From the NCBI RefSeq assembly GCF_003116035.1, contig NZ_LGQW01000015.1:2763486-2825794 (forward strand): a DNA stretch of 62,309 nt, read 5' to 3'. Source of the DNA: Azospirillum sp. TSH64. Its GTDB lineage: Bacteria; Pseudomonadota; Alphaproteobacteria; Azospirillales; Azospirillaceae. A program made the translations under genes and the position numbers. Positions 35,803 to 44,014 of this stretch are shown one piece after another; within the stretch, counting starts at the first letter, position 1, and each line of letters begins with the position of its first letter. Below the pieces are notes generated by a model that made no database searches, was not told where the DNA came from, and saw only the letters and a list, made by a program, of their open reading frames with translations.

Positions 35803-36807
35803 TCAGGCAGTCAGATCGACGCCCTGCGACTTTGCAGGAGTCGAGGCCGACCCGCTGGCCGCCGCTCCGGCCGCCGCCGTGGCGGCCTTGCCGGCCGACA
35901 GCCCGGCGATCGGATTGGACAGGTCGAGCGTCAGTTTGGTGACGCCGTCCTTCGACGTGGTCGGCTTCAGCACCGCCAGCCCCTTCATCCCGTCACCGCC
36001 GCCGCCTTTGGCGGCCATGTCGTTCAGCTTGCCGAGAATGTCCTTGATCTCATCCTCGCTGAAGCCTTCCGACCGCACGATCATGCCGGTCGACTTGCCG
36101 GTGGCGGTGGTGGTCATGCCGGTGGCGCTCAGTGCCATGTCGCCGCCCTTGCCCAGCGAGGCCTGCAGGCGCTGGTCGTCGCGGCGGAAGTCCAGGGTCG
36201 ATTTCGCGAAGGAGATCTTGACGCTGCGGTCGCCGTCTTGGATTTCCAGGTCGATTCCGTGCGACTCGATCGACCATTGGGACTGGGTGGCCTGCATGTC
36301 CACCGACAGGTCGCTGAGATTCATGCCGTCCAGCTTGGATTTCAGCCCGTCGCCGAAGCCCTTCACGGCATCGTCGATCCGGTTCTGCGGAACGCCGAGC
36401 GCGCTCAGCGTGTCGCCGAGACCCTGTTTCAGGGCGTCAATGCCCTTGCCGAACATGCCGGCCAAACCCTTGCCATGATCCAGTGCCGACTGCATCAGCG
36501 ACTGGGCCTGCTTGGCACGGTCCACGCCGCTGCCGGACGCCAGGGCGCTCCCGCCGCCCGCTGCCCCGCCCGCGGCCTGGGCGCCGCTCTTGCCGGTCAT
36601 GCTGTCCAGCAGCGATTCCATCGACTGGCTGATGGTGTAGGCCGGCGACTGGGACTTCTTGTCCGCCTTGTCGCCGTCCACTGTTTTCGCGTCCGATTTG
36701 GCCAGCGCGTCCTTCACCGTGCCGGCCGTCTTTGACGAGCCGTTCTGCACAGCCGTGGACAGCACCGACGGTTTGCCGTTCGGGCCGCTGAGCTCCGTGT
36801 AGTACAT
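35803..36807 (-). CDS. Cysteine-free Gly/Ser/Ala-rich protein of unknown function
   Basis: 334 residues from ATG 36807 (MYYTELSGPNGKPSVLSTAV), not recognised. Contains no Cys. The first ~80 residues are hydrophilic and disordered-looking, followed by a Gly/Ser/Ala linker, an amphipathic helical part (AQSLMQSALDHGKGLAGMFG, GIDALKQGLGDTLSALG), a beta-rich middle (QSQWSIESHGIDLEIQDGD, VKISFAKSTLDFRR) and a Ala/Ser-rich tail ending VDLTA. No Sec signal. Composition is that of proteins exported by type I or flagellar-type systems, but no RTX repeats are present, so this is only a guess. Divergent from the NadE-like gene across a palindromic region. Confidence 0.65.
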   Translation of the reverse strand: MYYTELSGPNGKPSVLSTAVQNGSSKTAGTVKDALAKSDAKTVDGDKADKKSQSPAYTISQSMESLLDSMTGKSGAQAAGGAAGGGSALASGSGVDRAKQAQSLMQSALDHGKGLAGMFGKGIDALKQGLGDTLSALGVPQNRIDDAVKGFGDGLKSKLDGMNLSDLSVDMQATQSQWSIESHGIDLEIQDGDRSVKISFAKSTLDFRRDDQRLQASLGKGGDMALSATGMTTTATGKSTGMIVRSEGFSEDEIKDILGKLNDMAAKGGGGDGMKGLAVLKPTTSKDGVTKLTLDLSNPIAGLSAGKAATAAAGAAASGSASTPAKSQGVDLTA

Positions 36808-36890
36808 GGATGCCCCCGCATCGCGTTGTTTGTGTGCAAGCGGAAGCATGACGCCGGCAACCTTTACCGTTTGTTAATTTCATGGATTTC

Positions 36891-36917
36891 TTTCAATGAT
36901 TGAAACAAATTCGTTTC
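36891..36917. promoter_or_regulatory. Overlapping palindromes in a divergent promoter region
   Basis: TTTCAATGATTGAAA (36891-36905) and GAAACAAATTCGTTTC (36902-36917) share the GAAA. Both are perfect inverted repeats in an AT-rich patch between divergent genes, so an operator for one or both is plausible. Confidence 0.45.
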
Positions 36918-37071
36918 CTTACTAAGTGTCGACGACTGTGAAACTACATCCGATAACTTGCCGCCACTTGTTCCGCCTGCGTGATGAGCTGCGACGAGCC
37001 GCGGCTTTCACCAAAGAGAAGGGGCTGCTACCCTTATCGCCAAAGGACCCGGAAGAAGGGAGCCAGCCATC

Positions 37072-38769
37072 ATGACGAACCGACTGTCCATCGCCCTCGC
37101 CCAGATCAATCCCGCCGCCGGCAACCTCGCCGCGAATGCCGATCGACTCCGCGCCGCAAGGGCTGAGGCCGCGGCGCGCGGCGCCGATCTGGTCGTCTGC
37201 CCCGCCGCCGGCCTGTCCGGTGCCCCGTTGCTGGATCTGGCCACACTTCCCGCCTTCCTCGACGCGGTGGAGGCAACGGTGCAGGCGCTGGCGGAGGAGA
37301 CCGCCGACGGTGGACCGGCCTTGCTGGTCGGCGTGCCCTGGCGCGGGGAATCGGTGACTGGGGAGTTGGGGCGCAATGGATCGAAGCGTCACAATGCCGC
37401 GCTGTTGCTGGATGGCGGTAAGATTTCTGCGGTTCGTTTCCAGGCCGTAACGGACTTCGGCGAAATCGGTGGGCCGGAGGAGGATCGTTTCGATAGCGGT
37501 CTGATGCCGGGTCCGGTGAATGTTCGCGGGGTGCGGATCGGCCTGCTGGTCGGCGGCGACCTGGCCACCGGCGACGTTGCGGAAACGCTGGCGGAAAGCG
37601 GTGCCGAGCTGCTGGTGGCCATGCTGGCAAGTCCCTTCGCTCCCGGTCGCGCCGATGAGCGGGTCCAGGCCGCCGTCGCGCGGGTGGTGGAATGCGGCTT
37701 GCCGCTGGCCATCGTGAACCTCATCGGCGGGCAGGACGAGCGGGTGTTCGACGGCGGCAGCTTCGCGCTCGCTCCCGGCGGGCGGCTGGTCGCCCAGGCT
37801 CCGCTGTTCGCCGAACATCTTCTGCTGACCCGGTGGGAGCGCGGAGACGATGACGGTTGGGACAGTTCCGATGCCGAAACGATTGCTCCGGCCGAAGGAA
37901 CTGAGGCGCTTTATGGCGCACTGGTGCTGGGTCTGCACGATGCCGTAACGAAATCCGGCGCGCCGGGAGCGGTGGTCGGTTTGACCGGCGGGCTGGACTC
38001 GGCGCTGGTCGCTGCCATTGCCGTCGATGCGCTGGGGCCGGAGCGGGTGCTGGCGGTCCGGGCACCGCTGCCGGGCAGTCCGGAGGCGGAGTTTGCCGGA
38101 ACCCTGGCCGACAGCCTGGACGACGCGGCGGAGATCGTGGAGTTGTTGGGCTGCCGCCTCGACAATGTTGCGCTGGCGCCGCTGCTGAAGGCCGCCGACT
38201 CGCTGCTGGCACCCGCCTTTGCCGGCCGCGAACCGGCCGTGGCGGTCGACCGGATGCATTCCCGCCTGCGTGCCGCGACCCTGGCGGCGCTGGCGGAGCG
38301 GATGGGCGCCCTGCTGCTGTCGAGCGTCGACCGCACCGACCGCTTGCTCGGCCTTGCACCGGAAGAGACGGGGTTCGGCTATGCCGTGCTGGCCGACGTG
38401 CCGAAGACGGCGGTGCTGGAACTGGCGCGCTGGCGCAACGGCAACCAGCCGGCGGCTTCGCGCGGGCCGGCCGGGCTCGTGGTGCCGGAGCGGGTGCTGA
38501 CACGCCGGATGAAGGCCGAAGCCCCGGCTGGGCTGCCGCCGGCGGAGGCATTGGACGATCTGCTGGCTGCTCTGATCGATGAGGGGCTGGCACCTGCCGG
38601 CCTCATGGCGCGCGGCCATGCCGCAGAGACGGTGATGGCGGTCTGGCGGCTGGTGGTTCAGGCGGAAGCGGGCCGTCGCAGGGCTCCGCCGGGTCCGCAG
38701 GTGTCGCGCCGGCCGGCGACGCGGCTGCGGCGCTTTCCGATTGCCGGCGGCTTCACCGATCTGCCGTAG
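37072..38769 (+). CDS. NadE-like protein (glutamine-dependent NAD synthetase fold) lacking catalytic residues
   Basis: 565 residues, same length and order as glutamine-dependent NAD synthetases: nitrilase-like glutaminase (1-250) and synthetase (275-565). But the nitrilase triad is gone: the PEL glutamate is Ala45 (CPAAGLSG), the LPNYG lysine position is Gln124 (RFQAVTDFG), and the CEDIW cysteine is Gly161 (LLVGGDLA). In the synthetase the PPi loop survives as LTGGLDSAL (303-312, Ser to Thr), but GNKSE is replaced by VDRTD (~419) and the GDMxGGxxPIKDLYKT region is eroded. C-terminal landmarks (RWRNGNQPA, PERVLTRRMKAEAP, PPGPQVSRRP) still match. So it is a NadE paralogue that probably lacks glutaminase and perhaps synthetase activity; a true nadE is presumably elsewhere. 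Confidence 0.82.
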   Translation: MTNRLSIALAQINPAAGNLAANADRLRAARAEAAARGADLVVCPAAGLSGAPLLDLATLPAFLDAVEATVQALAEETADGGPALLVGVPWRGESVTGELGRNGSKRHNAALLLDGGKISAVRFQAVTDFGEIGGPEEDRFDSGLMPGPVNVRGVRIGLLVGGDLATGDVAETLAESGAELLVAMLASPFAPGRADERVQAAVARVVECGLPLAIVNLIGGQDERVFDGGSFALAPGGRLVAQAPLFAEHLLLTRWERGDDDGWDSSDAETIAPAEGTEALYGALVLGLHDAVTKSGAPGAVVGLTGGLDSALVAAIAVDALGPERVLAVRAPLPGSPEAEFAGTLADSLDDAAEIVELLGCRLDNVALAPLLKAADSLLAPAFAGREPAVAVDRMHSRLRAATLAALAERMGALLLSSVDRTDRLLGLAPEETGFGYAVLADVPKTAVLELARWRNGNQPAASRGPAGLVVPERVLTRRMKAEAPAGLPPAEALDDLLAALIDEGLAPAGLMARGHAAETVMAVWRLVVQAEAGRRRAPPGPQVSRRPATRLRRFPIAGGFTDLP

Positions 38770-38865
38770 AGCGGGCAGGGTGAAGGGAAGATCGGCGCTT
38801 CTTCACGCCCATCCCGATGTCATGCAGGCATCGTCCCCGCGGTCCAAAGTTTTTTTGTGGTAAGT

Positions 38866-38893
38866 CCCTGTCCTGCAGTACGGCAGGACAGGG
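38866..38893. terminator. Hairpin between convergent genes
   Basis: CCCTGTCCTGC-agtacg-GCAGGACAGGG, a perfect 11-bp stem between the ends of the NadE-like (+) and Ntn-hydrolase (-) genes. No T-run follows on either side. Confidence 0.6.
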
Positions 38894-38985
38894 AGCCATA
38901 CGTCACGTAGCTTTGAATGACCGTAGAACAACCTTCGCCATTTCTTTCGACCTCGGTCAAAGGTTAAAGAGGTCGAATTCGGAGT

Positions 38986-39555
38986 TTACGCGGCTTCGGT
39001 CAGCGCCAACTGCGGGCGGCGCAGGCTGGACTGGATGGTGAAGGGCGCACGGACGCCGCCGTTGAACAGCTCGGCGCATTCCAGGGCCTTCAGCACGCGC
39101 TCTTCCGGCGGCTGGCCGACGGTGGAGGCGAGCGAACCCAACGCATAGTCCGATCCGCAGCCGATGGCGTGGTAGCCGCGCACCGCCTCGCCGACCTGAT
39201 AGTCGGACTGCACGGTGAACAGACGGCCTTCAAGGCCGACCATAAAGGTACCGCCCGTCTCCACGTCGTTGGAGCGGTGGGCGTAGCCGCCGTCCTTCAG
39301 GCAGTTGCGGACGGCATCGACGAAGTCGACGACCATGTAGCGGAACAGGTCGGCGTCATGGTCGCGGGATGGGACCTCCAGCCGGTAATGCAGCAGTTGG
39401 CCCATGCGGAAGGAGCTGGTGAAGCCGATCAGGCTGTCGCCGTTGCGGAACACTTTGGTGTCGGCGCGGACGGTGATGTCCAGCCCGTTCACCCCGGCGC
39501 TGTCGCCGCCCATCCACACGCGATCGCCGTCCACCAATCCCACAATGCAGGTCAT
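38986..39555 (-). CDS. Stand-alone proteasome-beta/HslV-like Ntn hydrolase
   Basis: 189 residues. After removal of Met1 the chain begins TCIVGLVDGDRVWMGGDSAG, so Thr1, Asp17 (GGDSAG) and Lys33 (RADTKVF) fall at exactly the catalytic positions of proteasome beta subunits and HslV. Further proteasome-fold segments are GGTFMVGLEGRLF and AIGCGSDYALGSL (the latter matches HslV AIGSGGNYAL). Only one core domain is present, and no ATPase such as HslU or Mpa is nearby, so it may be a self-compartmentalised or accessory hydrolase. ATG 39555 is needed to place Thr next to Met; the longer frame to 39591 would bury the nucleophile. Same strand as elbB, 135 bases downstream of it. Confidence 0.75.
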   Translation of the reverse strand: MTCIVGLVDGDRVWMGGDSAGVNGLDITVRADTKVFRNGDSLIGFTSSFRMGQLLHYRLEVPSRDHDADLFRYMVVDFVDAVRNCLKDGGYAHRSNDVETGGTFMVGLEGRLFTVQSDYQVGEAVRGYHAIGCGSDYALGSLASTVGQPPEERVLKALECAELFNGGVRAPFTIQSSLRRPQLALTEAA

Positions 39556-39690
39556 CGCCAACCCTCGCCTGATAAAAAGAAACCGAGGCAAAGGGTGTGG
39601 GAAGGCGGTTAATGAATTATTGCCCAGCTTTGTGACATTGGCCGTGACAAAGGAGGTATCGCTACCCCCTTCGTCGTGAACTCGTCTTCG

Positions 39691-40359
39691 TTACTTCACC
39701 AGATCGACCAGAGCCTTGACGGTATTTTCCGCCCCCTCGGCGATCTGGGCCAGTGTGGCGTCCAGCATGTAGCAGGGGGAGGTGACCACCTTCAGCCCCG
39801 GATCGACCACGATTTCGCCATGGGTGGTGGTGCGATGGACCGCCCCCATCGCTTCCAGGGCGGCGACGGTGCCGGGATCGTTGCCGACGGTCAGTTCCAC
39901 CCCCTGCTGGCCCAGGATCTTGGCGAGGATGGCCGGCGCGATGCACAGCGCGCCGATCGGCTTGCCGGCCGCGCGCATGGCGGCGACGGCGGCCACCACC
40001 TGCGGGTTGACCGAGCAGTCGGCCCCCTTGAAGGCGAAGTCGCTGAGATTCTTGGCGGCACCGAATCCGCCGGGGAAGATCAGCGCATCGACGTCGCCGG
40101 CCGAGAACTCGCTGAGCGCGGTGATCTTGCCGCGGGCGATGCGGGCCGACTCGACCCGCACGTTGCGGCTCTCGCCGGTCTCCTGGCCGGTCAAATGGTT
40201 GACGACATGGGCCTGCGGAATGTCGGGAGCGTAGCATACGGCGACCGCCCCCACCCGGGCGATGGCCAGCAGGGTGCAGACCGCCTCGTGGATTTCCGTG
40301 CCGTCATACACGCCGCAGCCCGACAGCACGACGCCGATGCGCAAGCTCTTGTCCGCCAT
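39691..40359 (-). CDS. elbB: Isoprenoid biosynthesis glyoxalase ElbB
   Basis: 222 residues, DJ-1/PfpI superfamily. Starts MADKSLRIGVVLSGCGVYDG; family text is GTEIHEAVCTLLAIAR, SGDVDALIFPGGFGAAKNLS-like (here AGDVDALIFPGGFGAAKN), IGALCIAPAI with the nucleophile-elbow Cys, and HGEIVVDPGLKVVTSPCYM. Described as a glyoxalase-like protein affecting early isoprenoid metabolism in E. coli; physiological role not settled. Divergent from gltX. Confidence 0.92.
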   Translation of the reverse strand: MADKSLRIGVVLSGCGVYDGTEIHEAVCTLLAIARVGAVAVCYAPDIPQAHVVNHLTGQETGESRNVRVESARIARGKITALSEFSAGDVDALIFPGGFGAAKNLSDFAFKGADCSVNPQVVAAVAAMRAAGKPIGALCIAPAILAKILGQQGVELTVGNDPGTVAALEAMGAVHRTTTHGEIVVDPGLKVVTSPCYMLDATLAQIAEGAENTVKALVDLVK

Positions 40360-40539
40360 AGGATGTCTCCGAGATTGGATTTGCCGCCAAGCTAACGCAG
40401 CCCGTTTCCCGCGCCTACCGTGGCAACCGATGCAATGCCCGACCTGTTGCGCGGATGCATCGGTCGCGGACCGCTTTCGGAAGGCGCGCCGACCGTGCTA
40501 GGACTGCCCGCCTGTCCCGTCTGCAACCCGAGTCCTGCC

Positions 40540-41883
40540 ATGTCCACCGCCGTCCGTTTCGCCCCCAGCCCGACCGGCCGCATCCATGTCGGCAATGTGC
40601 GGCTTGCCCTCGTCAACTGGCTGTTTGCGCGCAAGACCGGCGGAAGCTTCATGTTCCGGCTTGACGACACCGACGAGGAGCGCTCCACCCAGGAATTCGC
40701 CGACGCCATCGCGGCTGACCTCACTTGGCTGGGCCTGACCTGGGATCGTTTCGCCCGCGAAAGCGACCGCTATCCGCGCTATGACGAGGCGGCAGCCGCA
40801 CTGAAGGCCGCCGGCCGGCTCTATCCCTGCTACGAGACGCCGGAGGAACTGAACCTCAAGCGCGCCAGTCTGGTGTCGCAGGGCCGTCCGCCGATCTACG
40901 ACCGTGCGGCACTCCGCCTGACCGACGGGGACCGCGCCCGGCTGGAAGGGGAGGGGCGCAAGGCCCATTGGCGCTTCAAGCTGACCCCGACTCCGGTGGA
41001 ATGGACCGACCTCGTCCGCGGGCCTGTGCGGTTCGAGGGCACGTCGCTGAGCGATCCGGTGCTGATCCGCGAGGATGGCCGGCCGCTCTACACCCTGACC
41101 AGCGTGGTCGATGACGCCGACTTCGCCATCACCCACATCATCCGCGGCGAGGACCATGTCGCCAACACCGCGGTGCAGATCCAGATTTTTGAAGCGCTCG
41201 GTGCGGCTGTTCCGACCTTCGCCCATCTGCCGCTGCTGACCGATGCCGGCGGGCAGGGGCTGTCGAAGCGGCTGGGCAGCCTGTCGGTCGGCAGCCTGCG
41301 CGACGAGGACGGCATCGAGCCGATGGCGGTCAACAGCCTGCTGGCGAAGCTCGGCACCTCCGACCCCATCGAGGCGCGGCTGACGCTGGACGAGCTGGTG
41401 GCGGAGTTCGACCTGTCGAAGATCGCCCGCGGCACGCCGAAGTTCGACCCCGAGGAGTTGGGCCGGCTGAACGCCCGCATCCTGCACCTGACGCCGTTCG
41501 AGGCGGTGGCCGCCCGGCTGGAGGCGCTGGGCCTGACCGGCGCCGACGCCGCTTTCTGGGACGCGGTGCGGCCAAATCTGGCGCGGCTGGGCGACGCGCA
41601 GGACTGGTGGGCGGTGACCCATGCGCCGGTGACGCCGCTGGTGGAGGATGCCGCTTTCCTGGCCCAGGCGGCGGCGCTGCTGCCCGACGGGCCGTGGGAC
41701 CTCGGCACCTGGGGCGCCTGGACCAATGCGGTGAAGGGGGCGACGGGCCGCAAGGGCAAGGATCTCTTCCTTCCTCTGCGCCGCGCGCTGACCGGGCGCG
41801 ACCATGGACCGGAATTGAAGAACCTGCTACCCCTGATCGGACGGGCGCGCAGCCTCCGGCGCTTGGCCGGCGAAACCGCCTGA
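40540..41883 (+). CDS. gltX: Glutamyl-tRNA synthetase
   Basis: 447 residues. Class I synthetase: [20 protein letters not shown] (the HIGH motif as HVGN) and QGLSKRLGS (KMSKS as GLSKR). Other features are [11 protein letters not shown] and [20 protein letters not shown]. The short length fits the second glutamyl-tRNA synthetase that many alphaproteobacteria carry. It attaches Glu to tRNA-Glu (and, where GatCAB is used, to tRNA-Gln). ATG 40540 chosen over 40420 because the family starts just before VRFAPSPTG. 28 bases separate it from cysS. Confidence 0.93.
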   Translation: MSTAVRFAPSPTGRIHVGNVRLALVNWLFARKTGGSFMFRLDDTDEERSTQEFADAIAADLTWLGLTWDRFARESDRYPRYDEAAAALKAAGRLYPCYETPEELNLKRASLVSQGRPPIYDRAALRLTDGDRARLEGEGRKAHWRFKLTPTPVEWTDLVRGPVRFEGTSLSDPVLIREDGRPLYTLTSVVDDADFAITHIIRGEDHVANTAVQIQIFEALGAAVPTFAHLPLLTDAGGQGLSKRLGSLSVGSLRDEDGIEPMAVNSLLAKLGTSDPIEARLTLDELVAEFDLSKIARGTPKFDPEELGRLNARILHLTPFEAVAARLEALGLTGADAAFWDAVRPNLARLGDAQDWWAVTHAPVTPLVEDAAFLAQAAALLPDGPWDLGTWGAWTNAVKGATGRKGKDLFLPLRRALTGRDHGPELKNLLPLIGRARSLRRLAGETA

Positions 41884-41911
41884 AACACTATATTTTCTGG
41901 GAGTTCGGACC

Positions 41912-43288
41912 GTGCCGTTGGACCTCTACAACACGCTGACCCGCCGTAAGGAGCGCTTCGAGCCGCTTCGCCCGGACCATGTCGGCATGTATGTCTGTGG
42001 TCCGACCGTCTACGACACGGCCCATATCGGCAACGCCCGGCCGGTGGTGGTGTTCGACCTGCTGTTCCGGCTGCTGTCGCGGCTCTATCCGGCGGTGACC
42101 TATGTCCGCAACATCACCGATGTGGACGACAAGATCATCGACCGGGCGCGGGACAGCGGCGAACCGATCGACGCGCTGACCGCCCGCACCACCGATCTGT
42201 TCCATGCCGACATGGACGAGCTGAACGCGCTGCGCCCGACCATCGAGCCGCGGGCGACCCAGCATATCGGCCAGATGATCGCGCTGATCGCTACGCTGAT
42301 CGAGCGCGGCAACGCCTATGCCGCGGAAGGGCATGTGCTGTTCTCCGTGCCGTCGATGCCGAGCTATGGCCAGCTGTCCCGCCGCTCGCTCGAGGACATG
42401 ATCGCCGGCGCGCGGGTCGAGGTGGCGCCCTACAAGCGCGATGCCTCCGACTTCGTGCTGTGGAAGCCCAGCAGCCCCGACCAGCCCGGCTGGGACAGCC
42501 CCTGGGGCCGCGGCCGTCCGGGCTGGCACATCGAATGCTCCGCCATGGCGAAGGAGCATCTCGGCGCGACCTTCGACATCCATGGCGGCGGTCTGGACCT
42601 GATCTTCCCGCACCATGAGAACGAGATCGCGCAGAGCTGCTGCGCCAACGGCACCGACCGGCTGGCCCGCACCTGGGTCCACAACGGCTTCGTGACGGTC
42701 GAAGGCGAGAAGATGTCGAAGTCGCTCGGCAACTTCTTCACCGTCCACGATCTTCTGGACGAGTTCCCAGGCGAGGCGATCCGCCTGACCCTGCTGAGCG
42801 CGCATTACCGCCAGCCGCTGGATTTCACCCGCGAGGGCATCCGGCAGGCCAAGGGAGCGCTCGACCGCTGGTATCAGGCGCTGCGCGGCGAGCCGGCGGC
42901 GATTCCGGCCGAGCTGCCCTTCGACGTTCTGGCGGCACTGGAGGACGACCTGAACAGTCCGCTCGCCATCGCGCATCTGCACGAGCTGGCGACCGCGGTG
43001 AACAAGGCGAAGAGCGATGCCGAGAAGGCCGCGGCGAAGGGCGCGCTGCTGGCAGCCGGACAACAGCTCGGCCTGTTGCAGCAGGAGCCGGAGGCATGGT
43101 TCCGCTGGGCGCCGACCGGTGGGGGCGAAGGGCTGAGCGACGCCGAGGTCGAGCAGTTGATCGTCGACCGCAAGTCCGCCCGCGCGGCGAAGAACTTCGC
43201 CGAGGCCGACCGCATCCGCAAGGAACTGGCCGACAAGGGCATCGTCCTCGAAGACGGTCCGCAGGGTACGACCTGGAAGCGGGGATAA
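41912..43288 (+). CDS. cysS: Cysteinyl-tRNA synthetase
   Basis: 458 residues, normal length. Zinc site Cys in MYVCGPTVYD, HIGH motif as TAHIGNARP, WHIECSAMAKEHLG and FPHHENEIAQS (other zinc ligands), and KMSKS exact in EGEKMSKSLGNFF. The start is GTG 41912 after GGGAG (41899-41903). Tandem with gltX, 28 bases downstream, likely one operon. A weak hairpin (43298-43326) follows the stop. Confidence 0.97.
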   Translation: MPLDLYNTLTRRKERFEPLRPDHVGMYVCGPTVYDTAHIGNARPVVVFDLLFRLLSRLYPAVTYVRNITDVDDKIIDRARDSGEPIDALTARTTDLFHADMDELNALRPTIEPRATQHIGQMIALIATLIERGNAYAAEGHVLFSVPSMPSYGQLSRRSLEDMIAGARVEVAPYKRDASDFVLWKPSSPDQPGWDSPWGRGRPGWHIECSAMAKEHLGATFDIHGGGLDLIFPHHENEIAQSCCANGTDRLARTWVHNGFVTVEGEKMSKSLGNFFTVHDLLDEFPGEAIRLTLLSAHYRQPLDFTREGIRQAKGALDRWYQALRGEPAAIPAELPFDVLAALEDDLNSPLAIAHLHELATAVNKAKSDAEKAAAKGALLAAGQQLGLLQQEPEAWFRWAPTGGGEGLSDAEVEQLIVDRKSARAAKNFAEADRIRKELADKGIVLEDGPQGTTWKRG

Positions 43289-43297
43289 TGCGCAGAT

Positions 43298-43326
43298 CCG
43301 CCCTTTTCCGCTGCAGGAAAGGGCGG
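43298..43326 (+). terminator. Weak hairpin after cysS
   Basis: CCGCCCTTTTCC pairs with GGAAAGGGCGG (one unpaired T) around GCTGCA. No T-run. Confidence 0.45.
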
Positions 43327-43462
43327 GCTGTCCGGCATTGTTTCCAAGGGAGCAACAAACCTTCGCCAAATCTGCGGATTATCCCGCGTGCCGATCCGGC
43401 CTAATCTTCTCCTCAGACAAAACGCGGCCCATCTGGCCCACCTGATCGAGGAGACCCTGACC

Positions 43463-43894
43463 ATGATCGACACTCGCACCGCCCCCTATGCCGCCTTCCT
43501 GCTGCGTGTCGGCCTCGGCCTGCTGTTCCTGGCCCACGGCCTTGTGCTGAAGGTGCTGACCTTCACCATTCCCGGCACCGTCGGTTATTTCGAGAGCATC
43601 GGTTATCCCGGCGTCTTCGCCTATCTCGTGATACTGGGCGAGATCGGCGGCGGGTTGCTGCTGATTGCCGGCGCCTACACCCGCTGGATCGCGCTCGCCC
43701 TTCTGCCGATCATGATCGGAGCGACGCTCCAGCATGTCGGCAATGGCTGGGTGTTCAATGCGCAGGGTGGCGGTTGGGAGTTCCCGGCCTTCTGGACCGT
43801 CCTGCTGGTGGTGCAGTCGCTGCTGGGCGAGGGCGCCTTCGCCCTGAAGGTTCCGGCGCTGGGCGCCCAGGCCGACCGTCGCGAACTGGCCTGA
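43463..43894 (+). CDS. DoxX family membrane protein
   Basis: 143 residues with four hydrophobic helices. Starts MIDTRTAPYAAFLLRVGLGL, then LFLAHGLVLKV, GYFESIGYPGVFAYLVILGE (a DoxX hallmark), GGGLLLIAGAYTRW. Members are linked to thiosulfate:quinone oxidoreduction or oxidative-stress complexes, but most, like this one, have no proven role. Ribosome site GAGGAGA before ATG 43463. Confidence 0.9.
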   Translation: MIDTRTAPYAAFLLRVGLGLLFLAHGLVLKVLTFTIPGTVGYFESIGYPGVFAYLVILGEIGGGLLLIAGAYTRWIALALLPIMIGATLQHVGNGWVFNAQGGGWEFPAFWTVLLVVQSLLGEGAFALKVPALGAQADRRELA

Positions 43895-43918
43895 TCCGCA
43901 ACCAAAACCGGTATTCGA

Positions 43919-43972
43919 TGGCGGCGCGGAGCGGGGAGGGGGCAATTTGCCTCTTCCCCGTTCCGCGTCGCC
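43919..43972 (+). other. Large stem-loop after the DoxX gene
   Basis: The arms GGCGGCGCGGAGCGGGGA and TTCCCCGTTCCGCGTCGCC pair with few mismatches around GGGGGCAATTTGCCTC. Lies ~25 bases after the stop codon and before pmbA; probable transcription end. Confidence 0.55.
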
Positions 43973-44014
43973 GTCCCATTTGGTAGACAGGACGGAGACC
44001 AACCGGAGAGCCTG

